Source of the DNA: Bacteroidota bacterium | GTDB taxonomy: Bacteria > Bacteroidota > Ignavibacteria > Tepidaquicellales > Tepidaquicellaceae | Length of the DNA: 6,038 nucleotides | NCBI GenBank assembly: GCA_003519545.1 | Contig: DOWN01000334.1 | Span: 1-6,038 of the forward strand | Reading direction: 5' to 3' | Shown: piece after piece, positions 1 to 6,038 of the stretch | Position numbering within the stretch: the stretch's first letter is position 1 | Layout of the letters: every line of letters begins with the position of its first letter | Made by a program: the position numbers and the translations under genes | Notes under the pieces: generated by a model | Seen by the model: only the letters and a program-made list of their open reading frames with translations | Database searches by the model: none | What the model was told of the DNA's origin: nothing

Positions 1-648
1 TTGATCATTATGAAATTCAATAAAGAAAATATTTATTTTTTAAAACCAATTGAAGTGAACAATTCATATTCCGGTTTTAATAAAACCTGGAACAGAATAA
101 AAACAGTTTACGAAAATGCTGAAGGATTAATTGAAGCCGCATTATTAAAATCACATAATGAAAAAAACAAAATTGGCTATATAAGTTATTCATGCTGGAA
201 GAATAAAAATTTTCTCACTAATGCTGTTTCCGAAAATATTATTTTAAAATATCATAAAACAGGTCTCAATGAAAAATTTAATATTAACAAAGACCTTTAT
301 AAATTTAATTCTGAAATTATAAAAGAAACTTCGGCTGAAACATCATCTAATGTTGCTATTTGTGTAACTTTTTATAAAAATGAAACCGGGAATCAGGATT
401 TATCTAAAAGTTTATGTATCAAACATATCAATAAATTGATGAAAACAGATTATATAAATCAAGTTGCGATATTAAAATCTTTAAAATCTGATAATGAGTA
501 TATGTATGTTTCTTTGGCGGGTATAAGAAAAGACAAATTGACATCAACAACAAAAAATTTAAACGGGTTTAAAAAAATTTCTAAATCAGTATATAAAGTA
601 TCTTCAAAACTGAAAACAAATAACTATAAATTAAAATCAAATAACTAA
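1..648 (+). CDS. Small Lys/Asn-rich protein, possible tandem ABM-like ferredoxin-fold domains
   Basis: The product is not firmly recognised. The reading frame is open to the left edge, where a TTG could serve as a start. The ATG at 10-12 is the more natural start because the first predicted strand (NIYFLKPIEV) follows shortly after it. The true start may also lie outside the window. Counting from the TTG, residues 10-85 follow the order expected of an antibiotic-biosynthesis-monooxygenase (ABM)-type dimeric alpha/beta barrel: a strand, a helix with F..TW..I, a 'GLIEAALLKS' strand, then a strand with YISYSCWKN. Residues 117-175 repeat this order more weakly (VAICVTFYKN, helix, QVAILKS, EYMYVSLAG). 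The tail (about 180-215) is basic and probably disordered. No signal peptide or membrane span is seen, so a cytoplasmic location is likely. ABM proteins include small oxygenases and heme-degrading enzymes, but no catalytic set can be assigned here. The stop is one base before the next gene, so the two are probably cotranscribed and translationally coupled. The ORF call is firm; the fold is inference. Confidence 0.75.
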   Translation: MIIMKFNKENIYFLKPIEVNNSYSGFNKTWNRIKTVYENAEGLIEAALLKSHNEKNKIGYISYSCWKNKNFLTNAVSENIILKYHKTGLNEKFNINKDLYKFNSEIIKETSAETSSNVAICVTFYKNETGNQDLSKSLCIKHINKLMKTDYINQVAILKSLKSDNEYMYVSLAGIRKDKLTSTTKNLNGFKKISKSVYKVSSKLKTNNYKLKSNN

Positions 649-649
649 A

Positions 650-2860
650 ATGAAAAAACTTTTTTTATTTTTCGCGTTACTAACCGGACTTAATCTCAAT
701 GCTCAGACTAATTCCGATTGGAAATGGATTCATCCGACACCTCAAGGTCAAACTCTGAACTGGTTCAGAATGATTTCACCGACCACTTGGGTTGCAGCAG
801 GGGATTATGGTATATTCTTAAAGACAACTAATGCAGGTCTAACCTGGAAATCTTCAACCGGCGGATATAACAGTTCACTTTATCCGCTCGCACCAATTTA
901 TTCCAATTTCAGATCAGGTTGGTTTATTGACTCTAATATAATTTTGCTTGCTACTAATTCTTCAAGAGGAATAGTAAGAACAACTAACGGGGGATTATCC
1001 TTTGATACTGTTCAAATATTTCCTTCTAATGCGACGTTTAATGCATTTCATTTTATAAACTCAACTACAGGTTATGTTGTTGGTAACACAACTGTTAAAA
1101 TTATGAAAACAACTAATGCCGGGTTAAACTGGACACCTGTTCCCGGTGTTGCTAACAATACTTATAATTGCATCTATGCGTCTGATACTAATAATATAAA
1201 AGCAGGTTCATCTTCAGGAAATGTTTTTATAACGACAGATGCCGGTGTTAACTGGACAACTTCAAACACAGGTGCAACTTCGACAGTTACAGCAATGGCT
1301 TTTATAAATAATAATACAGGATATGTTGCAGGAAATTCAGGTCTTTTCAGATATACAACAAACGGTGGTGCTAACTGGTCGGGAATTAATCCGACAACAA
1401 GTTCATTAACATCTATTAAAATATCAGGTGATCAAGTTATAGTCGGAGGTTTAGTTTCTTCAAAAAATATTTACTCAACAACTGATAATGGTCAGACATG
1501 GACAAATTTTAATTATGACAATCAGGATATTCAAATGAATAATGTTTATGGATTGGATAAAATTGGAAATACAATTGTAATAGCAGGTTCTTTTGGTGAT
1601 ATGATGAAATCTACAAATAACGGTGCCTTATGGACTCCATTAACTATGAGAGTTTCATATGCAAATATGTCTGATATATATGCCCAGAGCGGAAACGGCA
1701 GAGTTATTGCAATCGGAACTTATGCAGGTGCTCCTGGTTCAATTTTCTTTTCGAGTAATGGTGGTGCTAACTGGACTACATCAAATTTTGTTCATGGTCT
1801 TTCTAATCAGCCGAGTTCTATTGATATGATAAATTCATCTACCGGGTATGTGAGCGGAAGGTTTGGACTGTTCATAAAAACAACTAACGGAGGTGAAAAT
1901 TGGGATACATCTCTTTCAGGTAATCCTGTTACTTCTCAATACTTTGGAAACGGAATTGATTTTATAAATGAAAATACCGGATGGATGGTTGGCGGAACTC
2001 CCGGAATTGGTGGTGTGACTAAAATATTCAAAACTACAAACGGTGGTGTTAACTGGACAGAACAAACACCTGCAAACACAGGTCCTATCGGAGTTAAAAT
2101 TGAAATGTTCAATGCTAACACAGGATATTTTACACACAGCGGAGGAATATCGAAAACTACAAATGGCGGGGAAAACTGGACTGTTACTACTCCTCCGGCA
2201 GTTGGTTCTGTAACATACAATAATATTGATGTAATTGATGCTAACACTGTAATAACAGGCGGTAACAATACACAGGTTTATAGAACTACTAATGGTGGTG
2301 TATCTTGGGATTCATTAAATTTCCCTGTGAAATCAGGAACAATTTTTTCAACTCACTGGCTTAATGCACAGGTTGGTGTTGCTGCAAGTGTAATTGGTGT
2401 TATTGGTAAAACAACAAACGGAGGTCAGTCCTGGGAAATTTATAACAACGGCGGATATACAGTTTATAGTGTAAAGATGGTTCATCCCGATACTATTTAT
2501 TCAGTTTGTGGAAATACAACCGGCGGACAGGTGATTAAATATGCTAAAGGTGTAATGACAGGTGTTGTGACTTTTGAAAATCAATCACCTGAAGATTATA
2601 CGTTAAAACAAAATTATCCTAATCCGTTTAACCCTGTAACAACAATTGAATTTAATTTACCAAAAGCAGGAACTGTTTCACTTCAGATTTTTGATATAAC
2701 AGGAAGATTAATTTCATCAGAAATTAATAACTTATCACTTGCAAAAGGGAATTATAAAACTCAATTCAGCGGAAACAATCTTTCAAGCGGAATTTATTTT
2801 TATTCACTTGTAGTGGATGGAAAAAATATTCAAACTAAAAAAATGTCTCTAATAAAATAA
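650..2860 (+). CDS. T9SS-secreted Asp-box/YCF48-like beta-propeller protein
   Basis: This is a 736-residue exported protein. Residues 1-18 form a signal peptide (MKKLFLFFALL core, LNA|Q likely cleavage). Residues from about 20 to 640 carry thirteen Asp-box-like turns of the form (K/R)TTNGGxNW, at 58, 110, 153, 194, 235, 276, 320, 367, 410, 461, 502, 545 and 587. The steady 41-52 residue spacing is one beta-propeller blade each. Several blades also carry an upstream 'F.N..TGY..G' strand, as in YCF48/photosystem-stability-factor-like and BNR propellers. Residues about 648-736 are a T9SS type-A sorting domain: QNYPNPFNP, TTIEF, VSLQIFDITGR, then SSGIYFYSL and a basic end. The protein is therefore expected to cross the outer membrane by T9SS and be released or anchored on the surface. 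No sialidase arginine triad or other catalytic site is visible, so a binding or scaffold role is more likely than an enzymatic one. There is no clear Shine-Dalgarno; the start follows the previous stop by one base. Confidence 0.93.
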   Translation: MKKLFLFFALLTGLNLNAQTNSDWKWIHPTPQGQTLNWFRMISPTTWVAAGDYGIFLKTTNAGLTWKSSTGGYNSSLYPLAPIYSNFRSGWFIDSNIILLATNSSRGIVRTTNGGLSFDTVQIFPSNATFNAFHFINSTTGYVVGNTTVKIMKTTNAGLNWTPVPGVANNTYNCIYASDTNNIKAGSSSGNVFITTDAGVNWTTSNTGATSTVTAMAFINNNTGYVAGNSGLFRYTTNGGANWSGINPTTSSLTSIKISGDQVIVGGLVSSKNIYSTTDNGQTWTNFNYDNQDIQMNNVYGLDKIGNTIVIAGSFGDMMKSTNNGALWTPLTMRVSYANMSDIYAQSGNGRVIAIGTYAGAPGSIFFSSNGGANWTTSNFVHGLSNQPSSIDMINSSTGYVSGRFGLFIKTTNGGENWDTSLSGNPVTSQYFGNGIDFINENTGWMVGGTPGIGGVTKIFKTTNGGVNWTEQTPANTGPIGVKIEMFNANTGYFTHSGGISKTTNGGENWTVTTPPAVGSVTYNNIDVIDANTVITGGNNTQVYRTTNGGVSWDSLNFPVKSGTIFSTHWLNAQVGVAASVIGVIGKTTNGGQSWEIYNNGGYTVYSVKMVHPDTIYSVCGNTTGGQVIKYAKGVMTGVVTFENQSPEDYTLKQNYPNPFNPVTTIEFNLPKAGTVSLQIFDITGRLISSEINNLSLAKGNYKTQFSGNNLSSGIYFYSLVVDGKNIQTKKMSLIK
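821..2434 (+). repeat. Coding repeat array: 13 Asp-box blades
   Basis: Thirteen copies of a TTN(G/A)GxxW-type turn recur every 123-156 bases inside the secreted propeller gene. Copies at residues 194 (TTDAGVNW) and 276 (TTDNGQTW) keep the classical Asp of the Asp-box; most others have Asn. Some blades share near-identical DNA, for example GGTGGTGCTAACTGG at both 1364-1378 and 1760-1774, which suggests growth by internal duplication. Thirteen blades are too many for one usual six- to eight-bladed propeller, so two stacked propellers are likely. Confidence 0.85.
2612..2857 (+). other. T9SS type-A C-terminal sorting domain of the Asp-box protein
   Basis: Residues 655-736 start at NYPNPFNP and show the usual order of this domain: TTIEF, VSLQIFDITGR, an SSGIYFYSL strand, then a short basic KMSLIK end. 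In known T9SS cargo this beta-sandwich is recognised at the outer membrane and often removed by the sortase PorU. All the usual elements are present, so it appears functional. Confidence 0.9.
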
Positions 2861-2883
2861 AACTAATTTGACCGCCAAAACTG

Positions 2884-2912
2884 AAAAGGGAACTCAAAAG
2901 AGTTCCCTTTTT
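2884..2912. terminator. Rho-independent terminator, probably bidirectional
   Basis: A perfect 12-bp inverted repeat (AAAAGGGAACTC at 2884-2895, GAGTTCCCTTTT at 2900-2911) encloses an AAAA loop, and a T run ends at 2912. It begins 23 bases after the stop of the rightward propeller gene. Because the stem starts with four A residues, the opposite strand also reads a GC-rich stem followed by TTTT. It lies 54 bases beyond the stop of the leftward secreted-protein gene, so it can serve both converging units. Confidence 0.9.
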
Positions 2913-2965
2913 CATTTAAGGAAAACAAATTAACGGAAGGATATATTTCAAAAATTAAATATTCA

Positions 2966-4954
2966 TCACTTTAACAATAACATACTTTTTGTAACTGAAA
3001 TTCCGTTTAAATTCAGTTTATAAAAATAAACACCGGAAGATAATCCGGATGCATTCCATTTTAAAGAATAACTGCCTCTGTTTAATCTTGTGTTGTAATA
3101 ACTTCCAACTTCCATACCAAGTATGTTGTATAAATTTAAAGATACTAATCCCGCTTCCTGCAATGTAAACTCAATCGTTGTTTCAGGATTAAACGGATTA
3201 GGATAATTTTGTTTAAGAGCAAAATCTTTAACTACTGTGATTCCGGGATCAGAAATTCCAACTCTATAATCCATTGGTTTGAGAGTGAAATTTACATCAT
3301 TAACTGTTCCGCCTGAAGGAACTGTAATATCCAGTGTATCTGATGAGTAACCAATTCTATCAACAATAATCTGATAATTACCGGCAGGTAAAACAGGAAT
3401 GTTGTATGAAGTATAATTATTACTGATTCCAAAATTAATAAATCTTCCGTTTTGTTTAGCATAAACTATGGAACTTGATTTGAAAGCCAATCCAAGCCCT
3501 GAACCTATAAATCCCGGAGGTGTGTAATTCAAATTTACCATTCCATTCACAAGACCGTTACCCGGATTATTAACAACACTGTCAACATCAATATCTATAT
3601 TATTTAAGTTTTCACCGGTATAAAGTCTTACAGAATTTTGCCAGTGAATTGTGGATGGATGATATGTCGGAATAAAATCCTGTTCAATTATATCCGCAGG
3701 AAATCCTAAGATATCAAGAGTATCATTTCTTCTTACTTTTGTAAGAGTATAATTTCCGCCGGGTAAAATCCCTGTTGAGTCAACAGTTAATGCTTGCCTT
3801 GTGTTTAAATCAATTCGGATTGCTTTAACATATCCGCCTGATACACCTATGTTAGTTCCTCTGAATTTTACTCTTCCTGAAATACTAACAGTTTGAATTG
3901 TATCCCATCTTGCAACTCTGTTTGCAACTCTTCCGCCTGCAGTTGTGAATTCACCGGCTGCAATCAAACCCGAATCGGAAGTAATATGTAATGCACTGAT
4001 TTTTCCGTTCATACCTGTTGCAAATGTTGACCATCTTGTTCCGTCAAATTTCGAAATTCTGTTTACATAAACAGTATCTGTTGTGTTATATGAAAATTTA
4101 TGCTGTCCTGCTACGACAAGTTGTCTGTTCCAATATGTGATGGCATAAATTCTGTCTTCCACACCGTTTCCAACTTTAATCCAGTTACCACCATAAAAAC
4201 AGACGAGATAATTTGCCTGAACACCACCTCCGGTTGTGAATCTTCCGCCTGCATATAATAAACCATCATATATTCCAAGTGAAAAAATTTCATCATTAAA
4301 GTTTGCACCGTTAACATTGCTCCAGTTTGTTCCATCATATCGGGCAACTCTCGAAATATTATTTCCGTTCACTTCAGTAAAATCACCGCCTACTATTAAA
4401 TGTGAGCCAAAATTTAATAACGCATTAACTTTGTCATTAACTCCGTTTGAGAGAGATGAAAAAATTAATCCGTCGTATTTTATAATATTTCTTATAGGAC
4501 CTGAAGTAAATTCACCGCCTACATATAAAACGTTATTAAATACTTCAAGAGCATTTAGCTCATGAGTTGTCAGAAAAATATTTGTCACACTTTGCCAATT
4601 TGTCCCGTTCCATTTTGCGAGTTTGGAAGTATTCGTAACACCGCTTGCACTTGTAAAATTACCGGCAACGTAAAGTTCACCATAAAAAACTTTTACAGAG
4701 TTAACATATCCGTTAAGTCCGTTTCCGAGTGGCATCCATTGTGTTCCATTCCACATCGCGATATTGTTGACGGTTTGCCCGCCTGCTGTAGTAAAGTTTC
4801 CCCCAATAACGATATTTCCATTATAGTCCGTTATTGCCTTTACCTCTCCGTTAGTTCCGCTTCCGAGTGCTGACCATCCGGTTGATAGAATTCCTGATGA
4901 ATAACTCAGATTTGAAACTGTTAATAAAATTGCTAAGATAAGGTATTTTTTCAT
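2966..4954 (-). CDS. T9SS-secreted seven-bladed propeller protein with carboxypeptidase-regulatory-like modules
   Basis: This is a 662-residue exported protein. Residues 1-19 are a signal peptide (MKKYLILAILLTVSNLSYS). Residues about 27-354 hold seven repeats built round (G/A)GxFT, at 51, 97, 146, 189, 236, 282 (degenerate AGQHKF) and 333. They are separated by 'A.W(N/D)GT.W..LG.G.NG.V.A' linkers, a Kelch-like/Rax2-like propeller pattern. The last blade stops at ARWD without its final strand, while residues 27-35 (WSALGSGTN) match that missing strand, which suggests circular 'velcro' closure. Residues about 355-460 (VSISGRVKFRG...) and 465-560 (NGLVNGMVNL...LPAGNYQIIVDRIGY) resemble carboxypeptidase-D regulatory-like beta-sandwiches. 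Residues 580-662 are a T9SS sorting domain with QNYPNPFNPETTIEF. No catalytic residues are evident, so a surface binding or adhesion role is the best guess. GAGAAG, 9 bases upstream of the ATG, is a possible ribosome site. The gene begins 18 bases after the TrmB-like gene and is probably in its operon. Confidence 0.93.
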   Translation of the reverse strand: MKKYLILAILLTVSNLSYSSGILSTGWSALGSGTNGEVKAITDYNGNIVIGGNFTTAGGQTVNNIAMWNGTQWMPLGNGLNGYVNSVKVFYGELYVAGNFTSASGVTNTSKLAKWNGTNWQSVTNIFLTTHELNALEVFNNVLYVGGEFTSGPIRNIIKYDGLIFSSLSNGVNDKVNALLNFGSHLIVGGDFTEVNGNNISRVARYDGTNWSNVNGANFNDEIFSLGIYDGLLYAGGRFTTGGGVQANYLVCFYGGNWIKVGNGVEDRIYAITYWNRQLVVAGQHKFSYNTTDTVYVNRISKFDGTRWSTFATGMNGKISALHITSDSGLIAAGEFTTAGGRVANRVARWDTIQTVSISGRVKFRGTNIGVSGGYVKAIRIDLNTRQALTVDSTGILPGGNYTLTKVRRNDTLDILGFPADIIEQDFIPTYHPSTIHWQNSVRLYTGENLNNIDIDVDSVVNNPGNGLVNGMVNLNYTPPGFIGSGLGLAFKSSSIVYAKQNGRFINFGISNNYTSYNIPVLPAGNYQIIVDRIGYSSDTLDITVPSGGTVNDVNFTLKPMDYRVGISDPGITVVKDFALKQNYPNPFNPETTIEFTLQEAGLVSLNLYNILGMEVGSYYNTRLNRGSYSLKWNASGLSSGVYFYKLNLNGISVTKSMLLLK
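2969..3211 (-). other. T9SS type-A C-terminal sorting domain of the GGxFT propeller protein
   Basis: Residues 582-662 contain QNYPNPFNP, TTIEFTL, VSLNLYNILG, LSSGVYFYKL and the closing KSMLLLK. The layout is the same as in the converging secreted-protein gene, so both products should use the same outer-membrane export machine. That machine is not encoded in this window. Confidence 0.9.
3893..4876 (-). repeat. Coding repeat array: seven GGxFT propeller blades
   Basis: Seven blade repeats with 43-51 residue spacing (residues 27-354 of the secreted protein) contain (G/A)GNFT-like turns followed by A.W.GT.W. The sixth blade lacks the FT turn and is the most divergent. Seven is the usual number for a closed propeller of this type. 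Confidence 0.85.
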
Positions 4955-4972
4955 ATTGATAAACTTCTCAAC

Positions 4973-5818
4973 TTAATTTTTTAATTTTTTGTATTCATCA
5001 AGAGTCATAGATTTATTCCAGTAATTATCAAAAATCTCTCTTGCATATTCCGCATAATTTTTATTTCTGATTATAATATCTGTTCTGTTGTTTTTCGTAA
5101 CTGTTTCATCAATCAGACTAATGAAAACAGTCTGTTTGTCAAAAATTGCCATAATCTGCGGAACCTTGTGAGCCAGTTTTATTTGCTCACCCTGTTTCTG
5201 AAATGAATCGAGTAATTTAATCAATTCTTCTTTTGTCGCAGGTATCCACTTTCCGCCGCTTTCAATTTTGAAATTCAAACTTGCTTCATAAATTGATCTT
5301 ACAACTCCGCCTTTTTTATAAAACTTCTTTGCTTCGTTATCTAAATCTTTAGAGATATGTGCTTCCAGTCTGTTCATTATAAGTATTTCTTTTTGTGAAC
5401 TCTTTATGAGATCTATAAGTTTTAAAGGTCTGAATTTATTAAATCCTTTAATGAGTTCCACATCAACTTTGTTTTCACTCGGTAAACTTGCCTTATACAT
5501 CGGCTTTATATTTTCAAACAAAGACTTGAGTATTTTTAATTGAGAACCAAAAGTTTTGTTCAATTCATTTTCAATTTTTCCTTCAATTATTTCAGGATCA
5601 ATCGCTTCATATCTCAGTTTTGTAGGAGTTTCAAGTTCGTTACAATATCCTTTTTCAGCGAAAATTTTTAGTATATCATATACTGAAGTTCTGGGAATTC
5701 CCGCCTCTTCTGCTATTTCAGCAGCAGTCATATTATGACCTTTCATCAAAACCAAAAATACTTTTGATTCATAAGTGGTAAATCCCAGAGACTCTAATTT
5801 AGTTATTAATTCTTTCAT
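4973..5818 (-). CDS. TrmB-family winged-helix transcriptional regulator
   Basis: This is a 281-residue cytoplasmic DNA-binding protein. Residues 1-70 are a TrmB-type winged helix: 'LESLGFTTYESKVFLVLM' is the family's opening helix pair, 'TAAEIAEEAGIPRTSVYDIL' (31-50) is the helix-turn-helix, and 'EKGYCN..ETPTKLRYEAIDP' is the wing. Residues about 76-108 are a helical linker, likely for dimerisation. Residues about 115-281 form the effector domain in the position of the TrmB phospholipase-D-like sensor fold, with strands such as EILIMNR, VVRSIYEA and IMAIFDKQTVFISL. No HKD catalytic motif is present, as expected for a sensor. Known TrmB proteins respond to sugars and control transport or metabolism, but the ligand here cannot be read from the sequence. 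The ATG is preceded two codons upstream by an in-frame TGA, which fixes the start. A 24-bp repeated motif ends 8 bases before the ATG, which suggests autoregulation. The secreted propeller gene follows 18 bases downstream. Confidence 0.88.
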   Translation of the reverse strand: MKELITKLESLGFTTYESKVFLVLMKGHNMTAAEIAEEAGIPRTSVYDILKIFAEKGYCNELETPTKLRYEAIDPEIIEGKIENELNKTFGSQLKILKSLFENIKPMYKASLPSENKVDVELIKGFNKFRPLKLIDLIKSSQKEILIMNRLEAHISKDLDNEAKKFYKKGGVVRSIYEASLNFKIESGGKWIPATKEELIKLLDSFQKQGEQIKLAHKVPQIMAIFDKQTVFISLIDETVTKNNRTDIIIRNKNYAEYAREIFDNYWNKSMTLDEYKKLKN

Positions 5819-5826
5819 TACTCAAT

Positions 5827-5850
5827 ATGTTGTTATTAAGACTACGACAA
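5827..5850 (-). promoter_or_regulatory. Putative operator copy 1, next to the TrmB-like gene start
   Basis: On the + strand this reads ATGTTGT, seven variable bases, then ACTACGACAA. The same 17 fixed bases with the same gap occur at 6014-6037. The outer parts form an imperfect dyad (TGTTGT...ACGACA, one G-T mismatch), as expected for a dimeric winged-helix regulator. It lies 8 bases before the regulator's ATG, where a bound protein could block transcription start or early elongation. Regulatory function and the identity of the binding protein are inferred. Confidence 0.6.
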
Positions 5851-5858
5851 GATAATGT

Positions 5859-5868
5859 TTGTCGTTGT
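5859..5868 (-). promoter_or_regulatory. Putative inverted operator half-site
   Basis: The opposite strand reads ACAACGACAA, a 9 of 10 match to the ACTACGACAA half of the two full motifs. It faces copy 1 across eight bases (ACGACAA at 5844-5850 and TTGTCGT at 5859-5865 are perfect inverted repeats). No ATGTTGT partner lies at the expected distance, so it is at most a half-site for cooperative binding. Confidence 0.35.
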
Positions 5869-5877
5869 ATTATTCAA

Positions 5878-5988
5878 TTAAGAAAAAATGATTCCGATTA
5901 TCAGTAAAAAAAGAACAATAGAGATTAATACGAAACCTGTTTTTTCATAACTTGTGTTTTTTTCTGTTAAATGATTTAGTGTTTTCAT
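5878..5988 (-). CDS. 36-residue single-span membrane miniprotein
   Basis: ATG at 5988-5986 opens a frame of 36 codons ending in TAA at 5880-5878. The first 17 residues are polar (MKTLNHLTEKNTSYEKT). Residues 18-35 are an unbroken hydrophobic helix (GFVLISIVLFLLIIGIIF), and the protein ends one residue later with Ser, so almost nothing would project beyond the membrane. The layout resembles small inner-membrane regulatory or complex-stabilising peptides, but no family is recognised. The upstream bases are A-rich without a Shine-Dalgarno, as at the other starts here. It lies between the two copies of the 24-bp motif and in the same direction as the TrmB-like gene, 59 bases upstream of it, so it may be the first gene of that operon. 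A clean amphipathic-to-hydrophobic order and good placement argue that it is real. AT-rich DNA can produce such frames by chance, so comparison is needed. Confidence 0.55.
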   Translation of the reverse strand: MKTLNHLTEKNTSYEKTGFVLISIVLFLLIIGIIFS

Positions 5989-6013
5989 TTTTGTTTAAGT
6001 TTAGATTTATAAA

Positions 6014-6037
6014 ATGTTGTAGTTCTAACTACGACAA
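6014..6037 (-). promoter_or_regulatory. Putative operator copy 2, upstream of the miniprotein
   Basis: This is the second copy of ATGTTGT-N7-ACTACGACAA. Here the dyad is better: TGTTGTAGTT (6015-6024) and AACTACGACA (6027-6036) pair over ten positions across a CT spacer, with one G-T wobble. It ends 25 bases before the miniprotein ATG on the opposite strand, the usual place for a promoter operator. It is at the right edge of the window, so it could also control an unseen divergent gene. Its role as an operator is inferred from duplication, symmetry and placement. Confidence 0.6.
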
Positions 6038-6038
6038 A

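Noticed and set aside
1916..2268. Open frames on the minus strand inside the Asp-box propeller gene
   Set aside because: They mirror the repetitive TTNGG codons of the real gene, have no recognisable domain and lie wholly within a strongly supported frame.
821..2434. Sialidase/neuraminidase assignment based on Asp-boxes
   Set aside because: Asp-boxes are shared by many propellers. No FRIP motif, arginine triad or catalytic Tyr/Glu arrangement is visible, and the blade count is far too high.
4111..4873. Further frames on both strands inside the GGxFT propeller gene
   Set aside because: They are out-of-frame readings of the repeat-rich coding sequence, with no domain content and no start context.
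5556..5738. A 60-codon plus-strand frame opposite the TrmB-like gene
   Set aside because: It is antisense to the winged-helix region, and its hydrophobic look comes from the complement of that coding sequence.
5849..5877. Sigma-70-like promoter on the minus strand (TTGAAT, 17 bases, TATCTT)
   Set aside because: Each box matches only four of six bases, such pairs are common by chance in AT-rich DNA, and this lineage may use a different consensus. The position just ahead of the regulator is plausible but not enough to call.
6014..6037. Hairpin at the right edge as an intrinsic terminator
   Set aside because: The dyad has only a two-base spacer, is not GC-rich and has no proper T tract. A second copy with the same gap but a weaker inner stem fits a protein-binding site better.
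5827..6037. CRISPR array or mobile-element ends
   Set aside because: There are only two spaced copies, the interval contains a coding frame, and no transposase, target-site duplication or regular spacer series is present.

Overview
The window looks like chromosomal DNA from a low-GC, Gram-negative member of the Bacteroidota/Ignavibacteriota/Chlorobi group, most likely an Ignavibacteria-type organism. The main evidence is two large secreted proteins that each start with a signal peptide and end in a type IX secretion (T9SS) C-terminal sorting domain. Both domains carry the 'QNYPNPFNP.TTIEF' signature common in Ignavibacteria and relatives. Most starts lack a clear Shine-Dalgarno sequence and are preceded by A-rich DNA, which also fits this group. 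The lineage is inferred from these traits and not from a marker gene.

Layout. The left part is read rightward. A small Lys/Asn-rich protein (1-648, possibly two antibiotic-monooxygenase-like ferredoxin folds) is followed one base later by a 736-residue secreted protein (650-2860) made of 13 Asp-box/YCF48-like beta-propeller repeats plus a T9SS domain. A strong 12-bp hairpin (2884-2912) ends this unit and probably also ends the unit that converges on it. The right part is read leftward. From right to left it holds a 36-codon single-span membrane miniprotein (5878-5988), a TrmB-type winged-helix regulator (4973-5818), and, 18 bases further on, a 662-residue secreted protein (2966-4954) with a seven-bladed propeller, two carboxypeptidase-regulatory-like beta-sandwich modules and a T9SS domain.

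How they may work together. The leftward genes look like one self-regulated unit. Two copies of a gapped 24-bp motif, ATGTTGT-N7-ACTACGACAA, sit immediately upstream of the miniprotein (6014-6037) and of the regulator (5827-5850), 187 bp apart. A related inverted half-site lies at 5859-5868. I infer that these are operators for the TrmB-like protein or another regulator, and that the system adjusts production of a surface or secreted propeller protein in response to a small effector, possibly a sugar. The miniprotein and the twin operators are the least ordinary parts of the window. The rest is typical secretome content for this lineage.
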